A stretch of DNA of 15,645 bases from Actinomycetota bacterium (GCA_018268735.1 JAFDWA010000012.1:1-15645); one strand, 5' to 3'. Counted from the stretch's first letter, positions 1 to 8,126 are shown. Notes: a model not told the origin generated them from the sequence alone. Numbers and translations are program-made.

Positions 1-2
1 CG

Positions 3-3000
3 ATCACGAGCTACGAGTACTCGACCGACGGCGGCGTGACCTGGCGCCTCCGCGCAGCCGGATCCACGACGTCGCCCCTGACGATCCTCACGACGTCGGC
101 GACAGGTGCGCCGCTCGTGAACGGGCGCCTCTCCACGGTGCAGATCCGGGCGCTCAACGTCGCCGGTTCGGGTGCGGCGTCGGCATCGACGATCGTCGCA
201 CCCCTCGGAGCGCCCGACGCCCCGACCGGCGTCACCGTCACCTCCGCCGACCGCGCGCTCGTGGTCGCGTTCACATCCGGTGGCGACGGCGGTGCCGCTG
301 TGACCCGGTTCGAGTACCGCCTGGACGGCGGCACCTGGACCGACACCGGATCGCTCACCAGCCCGTTCACGATCGGGGGGTTGACCAACGGCGTCGGTCA
401 CTCGGTCGAGGTCCGAGCCGTCAGCGCGCTCGGTGCCGGCGATTCGTCGGTACCGGTGAGCGGCACGCCTCGAACGGCTCCGGACGCCCCGACCGCGGTC
501 GCCGCGGCTGGCGGTGACGGGACCGCGACGGTCACGTGGTCGGCTCCGGCCAGCGACGGCGCCAGCGCGATCTCCGGCTACACCGTGACCCTCTACGACG
601 CACCGACGGGTGGCCTCGCGGCCGGCTCGTGCACCAGCGGCGGCGCACTCACCTGCACGGTTGCGGGCCTCCGCAACGGCACCACGTACCACGCCGCGGT
701 CGTGGCGACGAACGCCGCCGGCACCGGACCTGCCAGCGCTCCACGTGTCGAGGTCCGGCCCGTGGGTCGACCCTCGGTGGCGATCTCGGGGATCGTCCCC
801 GGAGCCACCTCGCTCACCGTGGACGTCGCCACCGACGACAGCGGTGCGCCGATGAGCGCGTACGAGTACCGGCTCGACGGTGGCCCGTGGACCTCGACCG
901 GCACGACCACCGAGCCGTTCACGATCTCGGGCCTGAGGACCGGTCAGACGTACTCGGTGGAAGTTCGTGGCCGCAACGACCTGGGCGCCGGCGACCCGTC
1001 GGCACCGCTCTCCGCGACACCACGGACGCTCCCGGGTGCACCCGTCGCCCTCGGCGCCGCGAGCGGCTCGGGCTCCGCTGCACTCACCTGGACCGCGCCG
1101 GCGGACAACGGCGGAGCGGCCGTCAGCGACTATGTCGTGCAGTACGCGACCAACGTCGCAGGCCCCTTCACGACCTTCGCCGACGGCACATCCCCAACGG
1201 CTGCCGTGACGGTCACCGGCCTCACCGACGGCACCGGCTACCTCTTCCGGGTCGCGGCGATCAACGCCGCGGGCACCGGACCGTGGAGCGGACTCGCGTC
1301 GACCACGCCGCTGTCGGCGCCCGCTGCACCCAACCTGTCCGCACTCACCGTCGGCAGCCAGTTCATGCAGGCCGCGTTCACCGCTCCCGTCTCGAACGGC
1401 GGCAGCGCGATCACCGGCTACCAGTACCAGCTCGACGGCGGTGAGTGGCGCAACGCCACGGGGACCACGTCACCGCTCTTGATCCCGGGACTGACCAACG
1501 GGCACAGCTACTCGGTGGCGGTCCGGGCAGTCAACGCGGTCGGTGGCGGCACGGCGTCGAACATCCGCAGCGCGACGCCCTACGGCCTGCCGAGCGCGGT
1601 GGACGGCTTCGTCGCCTCGCCGGGTTCCGGCTCCGTGACCCTGACCTGGGACGCAGCCAACGCCAACGGCAGCCCGATCACCGGGTACAACGTCGTCCGC
1701 TGGTCAGCTGCGAGCGAGGGGTCGATCGTCTCGAACTTCACGACGACGTCGACGTCGGCCACCGTGACGGGCCTGTCCGCCGGAACCTACTGGTTCACGA
1801 TCGAGGCCTCGAACGCTGCGGGGACCGGGCCGCGCTCCGCGCCGCGCACCAGCGCGACCGTCGGGGCGACCACCCCCGCGGCACCCACCATCGGCGTCGT
1901 GTCGGTGTCCGGCACGACCGCGACGTTGTCCTGGACGAACGGCGCTGCGGGCACCGCACCGATCGACGGCGCGGTCATCCGCTACGTCGACGGCGTCACC
2001 ACGCGGACCGTCGGACGGCTCAGCACCGCAGCCACCTCCGCCACGGTGACGCTGCCCTCGGCCGCAGCTGCCTACTCGCTGCAGGTCGCGTCGCTGTCGA
2101 GCGCCGGGGTCGGTGCGTTCAGCACGATCCGTCCGTCGCTCGTCGGCGCGGCGTCCGCGTCCGACGTGGGGAGCACCGGCGCGACGGTGTCCGGGACGGC
2201 GAACGCCAACGGTGCCACCGCCGACGTCGTCGTCGAGTACGCGACCGACGCGGGGTTGCTCGGGACAGCGTCCGCGTCGAGCGTCGCAGTGACGCCGGCG
2301 ACGGTGACCGGATCGACCGACACCAGCGTCGCAGGCACGCTGTCGGGCCTCGAGGCGGGCACCACCTATGTCGCGCGGCTCCGTGCCACGTCGGGCACGG
2401 CGACGACCGTCGGCGCGTCGACGACGTTCACGACGCCGGCCGGCATCCACTCCAGCGGGTTGACCAAGGTGTACGACGGCGGACCGATCGCTCCGGTCAC
2501 GGTGACCTCGCCGGGCGGACTCGGCGTCACCCGGACCTTCGTCGGCACGGGTGGCACCCACCTGTCCGCGACCTCGGTGGCACCCAGCACCGTCGGCACC
2601 TACCAGATGACCACCACGATCGACGGCGGAGCGCTGAGCGGCTCGGAGGTCGTCGCAGTCGAGATCACCGCACGCCCGCTCACCATGGCGGTCAGCGCCG
2701 TGGACCGCGCCTGGGACGGCACAACCGCTGTGGATCTCGTCGTCGCCCTCACCGGCGCGGTCACCGGTGACGACGTCGGCGTCGCACCGGGTGCGCTCAC
2801 CGGGTCGCTGCCCTCTGCGGGCGCCGGTGACCGCAGAGCTGTTGCGATCGGCACCCACGGTGTCGTGCTGGTCGGTGCCGACGCCGCGAACTACTCGGTG
2901 TCGGTGCCGTCCTCGAGCACCGTCGACATCGCTCGCGCCGCACAGGCGGTGCGCTTCACCACGACCGCACCCGAGTCGTTCGTCGTCGGCCAGCACTACC

Positions 3001-3704
3001 GCCCAGCGGTGACGTCGGACCAGTCGCTGGCTGTTGCTCTCGACCTCATCGGAACGGGTTCGGATCCCGCGGCGTGCCGCTTCGTCGACGGCGACCTGAT
3101 CGCCGTGGCGCCCGGCTCCTGCACCCTGGTCGCCACGCAGCCCGGCACGCCAGACGTGGCAGCGGCGGCTGTCGTCGGCCAGGTCGTCGTCGTGCGGGCC
3201 GCCGATGTCCCCACCACGACCGCTGCGCCGACGACTGCTGCGCCGACCGGGACGACGCCGGGCAGCGACGCCGACCGCGGGATCGGCACCCGACTGCCGT
3301 CGTCAGGTGGGCAGGTCGGCGGCATGCCGATCGGCTCGTTCGGACGCTCGGATCTGTCGGAGCCCGCTGGATCGGAGCAGTCGTCGACGGGTGCTCCCGC
3401 GGCCGCCGAGTCGGCCCCGGCGGCCCCGGATGCAGCCGCTGACCCGGCTCCGGCCGAGGACGACTCGGTGAACGTCTCGCCGGCTCCGGGCGGCGTCGCG
3501 GCGTCGCGGCACGAGCTCGGCGACGAGGTCGCAGCGTCCGGGGGTCGCGGGTCGCACCGATCCGACCCGATCACCTCGATGGCGTCGGTCGCGGTGCGCC
3601 ATCCCGTGGTCGCCGGCTCAGCCGTGGGGGTGCTCCTCATCGGGCTCGGGTGGCTGCTCCTGGCATGGCGCCGTCGACGGGACGAGGACGTCGCAGCCGA
3701 GTGA
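3..3704 (+). CDS. Fibronectin type III repeat surface protein, membrane-anchored (5' partial)
   Basis: The frame is open from the window edge, so the N-terminus and signal peptide are missing; 1233 residues are visible. In order I see about nine fibronectin type III-like domains (roughly residues 1-815, each 85-100 aa, with recurring GYxV, NGTTY/YSVEVRA and NAAGTGP motifs), an MBG-like domain (about 816-893, VYDGGP), a YDG-like domain (about 894-978, AWDGTT and GADAANYSV), and an Ig-like domain with two cysteines typical of actinobacterial surface proteins (about 979-1064). A Thr/Pro/Ala/Ser-rich low-complexity linker follows (about 1065-1200), then one hydrophobic helix (about 1202-1222) and a WRRRR-containing tail that acts as stop-transfer. 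The protein is probably exported, held by its C-terminal helix, and used for adhesion or as a spaced scaffold; no enzymatic domain is visible. No LPxTG-like sorting signal precedes the helix. It ends 7 bp before a convergent gene. Confidence 0.85.
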   Translation: MTSYEYSTDGGVTWRLRAAGSTTSPLTILTTSATGAPLVNGRLSTVQIRALNVAGSGAASASTIVAPLGAPDAPTGVTVTSADRALVVAFTSGGDGGAAVTRFEYRLDGGTWTDTGSLTSPFTIGGLTNGVGHSVEVRAVSALGAGDSSVPVSGTPRTAPDAPTAVAAAGGDGTATVTWSAPASDGASAISGYTVTLYDAPTGGLAAGSCTSGGALTCTVAGLRNGTTYHAAVVATNAAGTGPASAPRVEVRPVGRPSVAISGIVPGATSLTVDVATDDSGAPMSAYEYRLDGGPWTSTGTTTEPFTISGLRTGQTYSVEVRGRNDLGAGDPSAPLSATPRTLPGAPVALGAASGSGSAALTWTAPADNGGAAVSDYVVQYATNVAGPFTTFADGTSPTAAVTVTGLTDGTGYLFRVAAINAAGTGPWSGLASTTPLSAPAAPNLSALTVGSQFMQAAFTAPVSNGGSAITGYQYQLDGGEWRNATGTTSPLLIPGLTNGHSYSVAVRAVNAVGGGTASNIRSATPYGLPSAVDGFVASPGSGSVTLTWDAANANGSPITGYNVVRWSAASEGSIVSNFTTTSTSATVTGLSAGTYWFTIEASNAAGTGPRSAPRTSATVGATTPAAPTIGVVSVSGTTATLSWTNGAAGTAPIDGAVIRYVDGVTTRTVGRLSTAATSATVTLPSAAAAYSLQVASLSSAGVGAFSTIRPSLVGAASASDVGSTGATVSGTANANGATADVVVEYATDAGLLGTASASSVAVTPATVTGSTDTSVAGTLSGLEAGTTYVARLRATSGTATTVGASTTFTTPAGIHSSGLTKVYDGGPIAPVTVTSPGGLGVTRTFVGTGGTHLSATSVAPSTVGTYQMTTTIDGGALSGSEVVAVEITARPLTMAVSAVDRAWDGTTAVDLVVALTGAVTGDDVGVAPGALTGSLPSAGAGDRRAVAIGTHGVVLVGADAANYSVSVPSSSTVDIARAAQAVRFTTTAPESFVVGQHYRPAVTSDQSLAVALDLIGTGSDPAACRFVDGDLIAVAPGSCTLVATQPGTPDVAAAAVVGQVVVVRAADVPTTTAAPTTAAPTGTTPGSDADRGIGTRLPSSGGQVGGMPIGSFGRSDLSEPAGSEQSSTGAPAAAESAPAAPDAAADPAPAEDDSVNVSPAPGGVAASRHELGDEVAASGGRGSHRSDPITSMASVAVRHPVVAGSAVGVLLIGLGWLLLAWRRRRDEDVAAE
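211..1860 (+). repeat. Tandem two-domain fibronectin III repeat (about 555-bp period)
   Basis: Within the surface-protein gene two fibronectin III subtypes alternate. Type A carries EYRLDGGxW and YSVEVRA. Type B carries GYxVxx, GLxNGTTY and NAAGTGP. The A landmark (E/Q-Y-x-L-D-G-G) begins at 312, 864 and 1422, spacings of 552 and 558 bp (184 and 186 codons), so the repeated unit is an A+B pair. A further A-like copy begins before position 15 and is separated from the next by one domain only (297 bp). Confidence 0.7.
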
Positions 3705-3711
3705 GGTCGCC

Positions 3712-4275
3712 TCAGCGGTCTGCACCACGGGCGGTGCCCGTGGTGCGGCCGCCGTCGGCAGGGAACACCGTGCAGAGGACCTTGCGATCGTTGCGTCCCC
3801 AGGACTCCTCGGACGGCCACCAGGTCTCGATCTCGAACGACGAGGTCGTCCACGGTCGGCCGACGAACGACTCGAAGCGGTCGAAGCAGGTCTGCTCGGC
3901 CCAGTCCTGCACCACGGGCGCGCCCGGGTATGCCCCGCCCTTGACCGTCGGGCCCGCGTAGGTGACCTCGTCGGTCACCTCGTGGGTGTGGGGGTCCGAG
4001 CACGGCAGCACCCACACGGCGCGATCTGCCGCAGCCGGGTCGTCCTTCGCCACGACGAAGCACTGGCCGGTCCGGAGGTCCCGGAGCCCGGTCGCGGTCG
4101 CACCCGTCGGCATGGCGGTGCTCGGTGCCGTGGTGCTCGACTGGGGACGGCTGGTCGTCGTCCGGATGGTGCCGGAGCTCTGGGAGCACCCGGCCGCGAT
4201 CAGGCCCGTGATCGCGGCCACGGCGAGGGCGACCCGGCTGATCGCTGACGGTAGAGGTGGTTGCCGACGAGGCAC
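3712..4275 (-). CDS. Septum_form-domain lipoprotein
   Basis: 187 aa starting at GTG 4275, the start that gives a complete export signal: a basic tip (MPRRQ), a hydrophobic stretch at about 12-28, and a lipobox-like LIAAGC with Cys30 as the predicted lipidated residue. A Ser/Thr-rich linker follows (31-63), then a globular domain at about 64-172 with G-Q-C-F, V-x-P-C-S-D-P-H-T-H-E-V, AYPG and a later EQTC. This pattern is typical of the actinobacterial Septum_form family (PF13845), whose molecular role is poorly known. Cys72, 92, 130 and 168 could form two extracytoplasmic disulfides. It lies 20 bp downstream of the sortase gene on the same strand and is probably cotranscribed with it; I see no clear Shine-Dalgarno or own promoter. 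Its 3' end contains the hairpin at 3722-3746. Confidence 0.75.
   Translation of the reverse strand: MPRRQPPLPSAISRVALAVAAITGLIAAGCSQSSGTIRTTTSRPQSSTTAPSTAMPTGATATGLRDLRTGQCFVVAKDDPAAADRAVWVLPCSDPHTHEVTDEVTYAGPTVKGGAYPGAPVVQDWAEQTCFDRFESFVGRPWTTSSFEIETWWPSEESWGRNDRKVLCTVFPADGGRTTGTARGADR
3722..3746. terminator. Perfect 11-bp inverted repeat at convergent gene ends
   Basis: GCACCACGGGC, a GGT loop, then GCCCGTGGTGC form a perfect 11-bp stem with a 3-nt loop, extendable by a wobble and a C-G pair outward. It starts 18 nt after the stop of the plus-strand surface-protein gene and lies inside the last codons of the minus-strand lipoprotein gene. There is no T tract, but GC-rich actinobacterial terminators often lack one. 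A smaller palindrome, TGAGG-TCG-CCTCA (3702-3714), spans both stop codons. Inferred to end transcription of the plus-strand gene, perhaps of both. Confidence 0.6.
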
Positions 4276-4295
4276 AGGTCGTCCGGCGCGTCGTG

Positions 4296-5219
4296 TCAGA
4301 TCGACGGGAGGTACCGGTCGAGGTACACGTAGCTGAACCAGACCAGGACGAGGATCACCGGCGTCGCCACCACCCAGGTCGGCACCTTGCGCCAGTGCCG
4401 CCCGACGAACCAGGCGAGCAGGCCGATCGCGACCGCACCGCCGACGAACAGGAGGGCGGGCAGCAGCGCCGAGGTGTCACCTGCGAGGCCCTCGTCGAGC
4501 GACGCGGTCCGCGTAGTCACCTCGTGCACCGGCGGCGGTGACGTCGGCGCCGGTGGAGCCTCGAGGACCGCGTTGACGACGATCCGCTGGCGAGCCGAGT
4601 ACTTCGGGTGGCAGGCGGTGAGCGTGATGCGGTTGTCGCCCTTGTCGTCGAGCACTGAGCCGTCGGTCGGCTTGACGGTGTACCAGGCGGTGTCCGATCC
4701 GGGTGCGGGGATGACCTTGTAGACGAACCGGCCCTGCGGTGTCGTGATCGTGATCTCGTCACCGGGACGGAGCTCGTCGATCCGGTTGAACGGAGCGCCG
4801 TAGGTCGTCCGGTGACCGGCGATCCCCGAGTTGCCCGCCTGTCCCGGGAGGGGGGTGCCGGGGTAGTGGCCCGGCCCCTTCTTGAGGTCTGCCTTGCTCA
4901 CGCCCTGGACGATCACCCGGGCGAGGTCGATGCGTGGGATCTCGATGATGCCGACCGGGTCCCCCTCCTCCGGTGCGGGGGTGCTCGGCGCCGTGGCGCT
5001 GTTGACCGTGGCGAGCGCCTTGGCCACGTCGGCCGGGTTCCCGGCATCGTCGATCCTGGATCCGCTCGGCGCTGCCTTCGTCAGCTGGTCCGACAACGAG
5101 GTCTGGTTGCGACCCTCTTCGATGCCCGTGCCCCAGAGCTGGAACGCGACGAAGCCGAGGATGAACAGCCCCGCGAGGATGAAGACCCTTCCGAGCACTC
5201 CCAACAACTTCGCAACCAC
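4296..5219 (-). CDS. Membrane sortase, class E-like
   Basis: 307 aa from GTG 5219. This start is chosen because the upstream in-frame extension is Arg/Gly-rich shadow sequence and a TACCGT box lies 7 nt upstream. Residues 8-29 form an N-terminal membrane helix. The sortase domain spans about 87-220: IEIPRIDL, GHYPGTPLPG, the catalytic His136 in GIAGHRTTYG, Cys203 in TLTACHPKYS and Arg212 in ARQR, the full His/Cys/Arg triad. After a Pro-rich segment, two more hydrophobic helices lie at about 251-272 and 281-300, so the enzyme has three predicted membrane spans, more than typical class E enzymes. Sortases cleave a C-terminal LPxTG or LAxTG-type signal and transfer the protein to cell-wall peptidoglycan or a pilin. 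No obvious substrate is encoded nearby. First gene of a two-gene unit with the Septum_form lipoprotein; divergent from ccmA. Confidence 0.85.
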   Translation of the reverse strand: MVAKLLGVLGRVFILAGLFILGFVAFQLWGTGIEEGRNQTSLSDQLTKAAPSGSRIDDAGNPADVAKALATVNSATAPSTPAPEEGDPVGIIEIPRIDLARVIVQGVSKADLKKGPGHYPGTPLPGQAGNSGIAGHRTTYGAPFNRIDELRPGDEITITTPQGRFVYKVIPAPGSDTAWYTVKPTDGSVLDDKGDNRITLTACHPKYSARQRIVVNAVLEAPPAPTSPPPVHEVTTRTASLDEGLAGDTSALLPALLFVGGAVAIGLLAWFVGRHWRKVPTWVVATPVILVLVWFSYVYLDRYLPSI

Positions 5220-5226
5220 GGGCCCA

Positions 5227-5232
5227 ACGGTA
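5227..5232 (-). promoter_or_regulatory. Candidate -10 box for a leaderless sortase transcript
   Basis: On the minus strand TACCGT is followed by 7 nt and then the GTG start at 5219. A TANNNT box 6-8 nt before a start codon is the usual arrangement of leaderless transcripts in Actinobacteria. No Shine-Dalgarno and no clear -35 are visible. Confidence 0.45.
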
Positions 5233-5240
5233 CCCGGTGC

Positions 5241-5271
5241 TTGGCCCCCCGCCCGGCGCGACCGGTACGGT
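5241..5271 (+). promoter_or_regulatory. Candidate ccm operon promoter
   Basis: The 77-bp divergent region between the sortase and ccmA holds TTGGCC (5241-5246) and TACGGT (5266-5271) on the plus strand, separated by 19 nt. The -10 fits TANNNT; the -35 match is partial and the spacer long. Transcription would start near 5278 and give a leader of about 20 nt carrying the GGAG site. The -10 boxes of the two divergent genes are 33 bp apart, so initiation may interfere. Confidence 0.35.
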
Positions 5272-5284
5272 TGCCCATTCCCGT

Positions 5285-5288
5285 GGAG
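5285..5288 (+). promoter_or_regulatory. Shine-Dalgarno site that fixes the TTG start of ccmA
   Basis: GGAG lies 8 nt before TTG 5297. No such site precedes the alternative in-frame GTG at 5237, which would also add 20 residues not typical of CcmA. This supports a TTG start. Confidence 0.6.
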
Positions 5289-5296
5289 TCCCTTGC

Positions 5297-5969
<673 letters not shown>

Positions 5970-5977
<8 letters not shown>

Positions 5978-6635
5978 GGCGGCGCTCGTCATGCGCAAGG
6001 ACCTGCGCCTCGAGTGGCGATCGAAGGTCGGCATCGGCCAGGTGCTGCCGTTCTCGCTGCTCGTCGTGCTGCTGTTCGCGTTCGCGCTCGACCCGGACCG
6101 CGGGGTGCTCGACAAGGTGACGTCCGGGCTGTTCTGGGTGGTCGTGCTGTTCTCCTCGGTCCTGACGATCGAGCGGTCGTTCTCCGTCGAGGCGTCCGAC
6201 GGGATCTTCGATGCGCTGCGGTTGTCGGGCATGGCGCCGGCATCGATCTACGCCGGCAAGGTCGCTGCGCTCGTCGTGCAGCTCGTCGCGGTCGAGGCCG
6301 TGCTCGCCGTGGCGGTCGCGGTGTTCTACGACACCACCTTCCACATGCCGCTGCTCACCGTCGCCGTCGCGGTGGTCGCGACCCTCGGCATCGCCGGCGC
6401 CGGTGCGTCCTACGGTGCGCTCGCGGCGCGCCTGCGCAGCGGATCGACGCTGCTGCCGCTCCTGCTGCTACCGCTGCTCGCACCGGTGCTGATCTCCGCG
6501 ACCCGCGGCTTCGAGGTGGCCTCGGGGCGCGAAGCTGGTCCCGGCTGGCCGTGGATTGCGCTGTTGGGCATCTTTGCAGTGGTCTACCTGGCACTCGGAG
6601 CGCTCCTGTTCCGCCCGCTCCTGGAGGACGCATGA
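5970..6635 (+). CDS. ccmB: Heme exporter membrane protein CcmB
   Basis: 221 aa from GTG 5970, with GGAG at 5959-5962 (7-nt spacing) inside the end of ccmA; ATG 5991 is a less likely alternative. Family features are the amphipathic start RKDLRLEWRSK, six hydrophobic segments (about 25-41, 53-67, 97-119, 128-152, 160-178, 194-214), the RLSGM-P-xxIYxGK segment after the second helix and the LLPLLLLPLLAPVLI helix. CcmB is the permease half of the CcmAB complex and acts in the cytoplasmic membrane with CcmC and CcmD. Its stop overlaps the ccmC start as ATGA. Confidence 0.92.
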
Positions 6636-7396
6636 CCGTCGACAACCCGGTTCCCGCGGCGCCGGGGCCGATCTCCACCGCTTCGACCGCGACCCGGGTG
6701 CTGGGCCTGATCAGCATCGTGGGCCTCGTCGCTCTTGCCGTGTTCGGCCTGGTGCTCAGCCCACCCGACGCGAAGCTCGGCGAGACGATCCGCATCCTCT
6801 ACATGCACGTGCCGACGGTGTCGACGGCGTACCTGGCCTTCGTGATCACCGCGGTGGCGTCGATCGCGTACCTGTGGAAGCGGACCGAGTTCTGGGACCT
6901 GCTCGCAGCGTCGTGCGCCGAGCTCGGCGTGCTGTTCTTCGGGCTCACGATCCTCAACGGGATGCTGTGGGGGAAGATCACCTGGGGCGTGTTCTGGCGC
7001 TGGGAGCCGCGACTCACGACGACCGCGGTGCTGATGCTGACCTACATCGGGTACCTCGCTGTGCGTCAGATCCCGAACGACACGAGGACCCGCGGCACGA
7101 TCACCGCCATGATCCCGATCACCCACAAGGCCGTCGACTGGTGGAGGGGCCTGCACCAGGAGAAGACGATCTTCGGCACCGTGAACCCGGACATGCGAGG
7201 GCTGCAGCTGTTCACCGCGTATCTCGGGCTCGTGGTGTTCCTCGTGCTGTTCGCATGGCTGCTCATCCACCGCTTCCGGGTGGCGTGGCTCACCGAGCGC
7301 GCGGCCGACGTCGGTGTGGACGCGGCGATCGCCGAACGTCGGGCCGAGCGAGCCCTCGGCTCCGACCCGACACCCTCGCCGGGAGGTGCATCGTGA
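6632..7396 (+). CDS. ccmC: Heme-handling protein CcmC
   Basis: 254 aa from ATG 6632, with GGAGG just upstream (6623-6627, 4-nt spacing). CcmC presents heme to CcmE at the outer face of the membrane. Visible features are several membrane helices, the first external His (His59 in YMHVP), the tryptophan-rich loop WGVFWRWEPRLT (118-129) and the second external His (His175 in WWRGLHQ). The canonical loop reads W-x-W-D-x-R-L-T; here Asp is replaced by Glu125, a conservative but unusual change in the signature. The 40-residue C-terminal tail after the last helix is Arg/Ala-rich and cytoplasmic by charge. It overlaps ccmB (ATGA) and ccmD (GTGA). Confidence 0.93.
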   Translation: MTVDNPVPAAPGPISTASTATRVLGLISIVGLVALAVFGLVLSPPDAKLGETIRILYMHVPTVSTAYLAFVITAVASIAYLWKRTEFWDLLAASCAELGVLFFGLTILNGMLWGKITWGVFWRWEPRLTTTAVLMLTYIGYLAVRQIPNDTRTRGTITAMIPITHKAVDWWRGLHQEKTIFGTVNPDMRGLQLFTAYLGLVVFLVLFAWLLIHRFRVAWLTERAADVGVDAAIAERRAERALGSDPTPSPGGAS

Positions 7397-7557
7397 AGGA
7401 CTCCGCCTACATCGCTGCCGCATGGATCGGATCGTTCGGCGCCGTGGGCCTCTACGCCGCCGCGCTGATCGCCCGCGGGCGGCGGTTGTCGAAGGTGGTG
7501 CCCCAGGACCGTCGCCGCTGGATGTCGGAGGGATCGGCGCCGAGGAGACGGCCGTGA
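7393..7557 (+). CDS. ccmD: Heme exporter small subunit CcmD
   Basis: 54 aa from GTG 7393, with GGGAGG at 7381-7386 (6-nt spacing). The sequence begins YIAAAWIGSFGAVGLYAAALI, matching the CcmD pattern of a Tyr near the start, one membrane helix (about 8-27) and a strongly basic cytoplasmic tail (RGRR, DRRR, PRRR). CcmD is needed to release holo-CcmE from the CcmABC complex. Position between ccmC and ccmE is the standard place. Both ends overlap neighbours by 4 bp. The sequence is too short for a firm assignment on its own; context makes it convincing. Confidence 0.85.
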   Translation: MKDSAYIAAAWIGSFGAVGLYAAALIARGRRLSKVVPQDRRRWMSEGSAPRRRP

Positions 7558-8126
7558 TCGACGATCCGGAATCGCCTGACGCCGCACCGGTGCAGGAGCC
7601 GGAACGGCTCGACGTCACACCACGGACGCCGACGCAGGGCCGCTCCGGCGCCGGCCGTGGTCGTGGTCGTGGCCGGACCTACGCGGCGGTGGGAGCGCTC
7701 GCGGTCGTGCTGGTCGCACTCGGCCTGGTGATCTCCAACGGCCTCCGGGACGCGTCCACGTTCTTCTACAACGTCGACGAGGTCGTCGCGAAGCAGCACG
7801 CGCTGCAGGGGGAGCGGATACGGGTCCAGGGCAACGTCGTCGACGGCTCTGTCCACAAGACCGACGACGGCGTCCGGTTCCTGTTGCGCTTCGACGGCAA
7901 GCAGATCACCGTGTCGCACATCGGCGATCCGCCTGAGCTGTTCGGTCCGAAGATCCCGGTGGTTCTGGAGGGAACCCTCGACGGCGCCACGTTCCACAGC
8001 GACACGATCCTGGTGCGCCACGACTCGACCTACGACGAGAAGAACCCCGGCCGGGTCCGCGACGCGGAGCGGGACGCGACGACCACGACGGTCGCCGGGC
8101 CGGTGCTCGGAGGTGCCTCCGGGTGA
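7554..8126 (+). CDS. ccmE: Heme chaperone CcmE
   Basis: 190 aa from GTG 7554, preceded by GAGGAG at 7542-7547 (6-nt spacing). A cytoplasmic N-terminal extension of about 42 residues ends in an Arg/Gly run (GRGRGRGR) before the single membrane anchor (about 43-62). The external OB-fold domain follows (about 68-165) with ERIRVQGNV, ITVSHIGDPPELF and the heme-attachment motif HDSTY: His156 binds the heme vinyl covalently and Tyr160 coordinates the iron (HxxxY class, not the CxxxY variant). CcmE carries heme from CcmC to the CcmF/H/I ligase. The N-terminal extension is longer than in proteobacterial CcmE. Both ends overlap neighbours by GTGA. Confidence 0.94.
   Translation: MIDDPESPDAAPVQEPERLDVTPRTPTQGRSGAGRGRGRGRTYAAVGALAVVLVALGLVISNGLRDASTFFYNVDEVVAKQHALQGERIRVQGNVVDGSVHKTDDGVRFLLRFDGKQITVSHIGDPPELFGPKIPVVLEGTLDGATFHSDTILVRHDSTYDEKNPGRVRDAERDATTTTVAGPVLGGASG

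Noticed and set aside
1704..2996. 430-codon open frame antisense to the surface-protein gene
   Set aside because: Arg/Gly/Asp-rich translation with no domain; it is the antisense shadow of GC-rich coding DNA.
3294..3308. LPSSG pentapeptide in the surface protein as a sortase signal
   Set aside because: It lies about 100 residues before the membrane helix, inside low-complexity linker, not directly before the hydrophobic segment as sorting signals do.
2996..4189. 397-codon minus-strand frame across the convergent junction
   Set aside because: It runs out of frame through the lipoprotein gene and antisense to the surface protein; composition is Arg/Pro-rich without family motifs.
5229..5234. 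GGTACC palindrome in the divergent region as an operator
   Set aside because: Too short to stand out; similar GGTACC sites occur elsewhere (for example near 449 and 4311) within coding sequence.
5237..5296. Longer ccmA from GTG 5237
   Set aside because: No ribosome site before it, and the extra 20 residues are atypical of CcmA; TTG 5297 has GGAG at good spacing.
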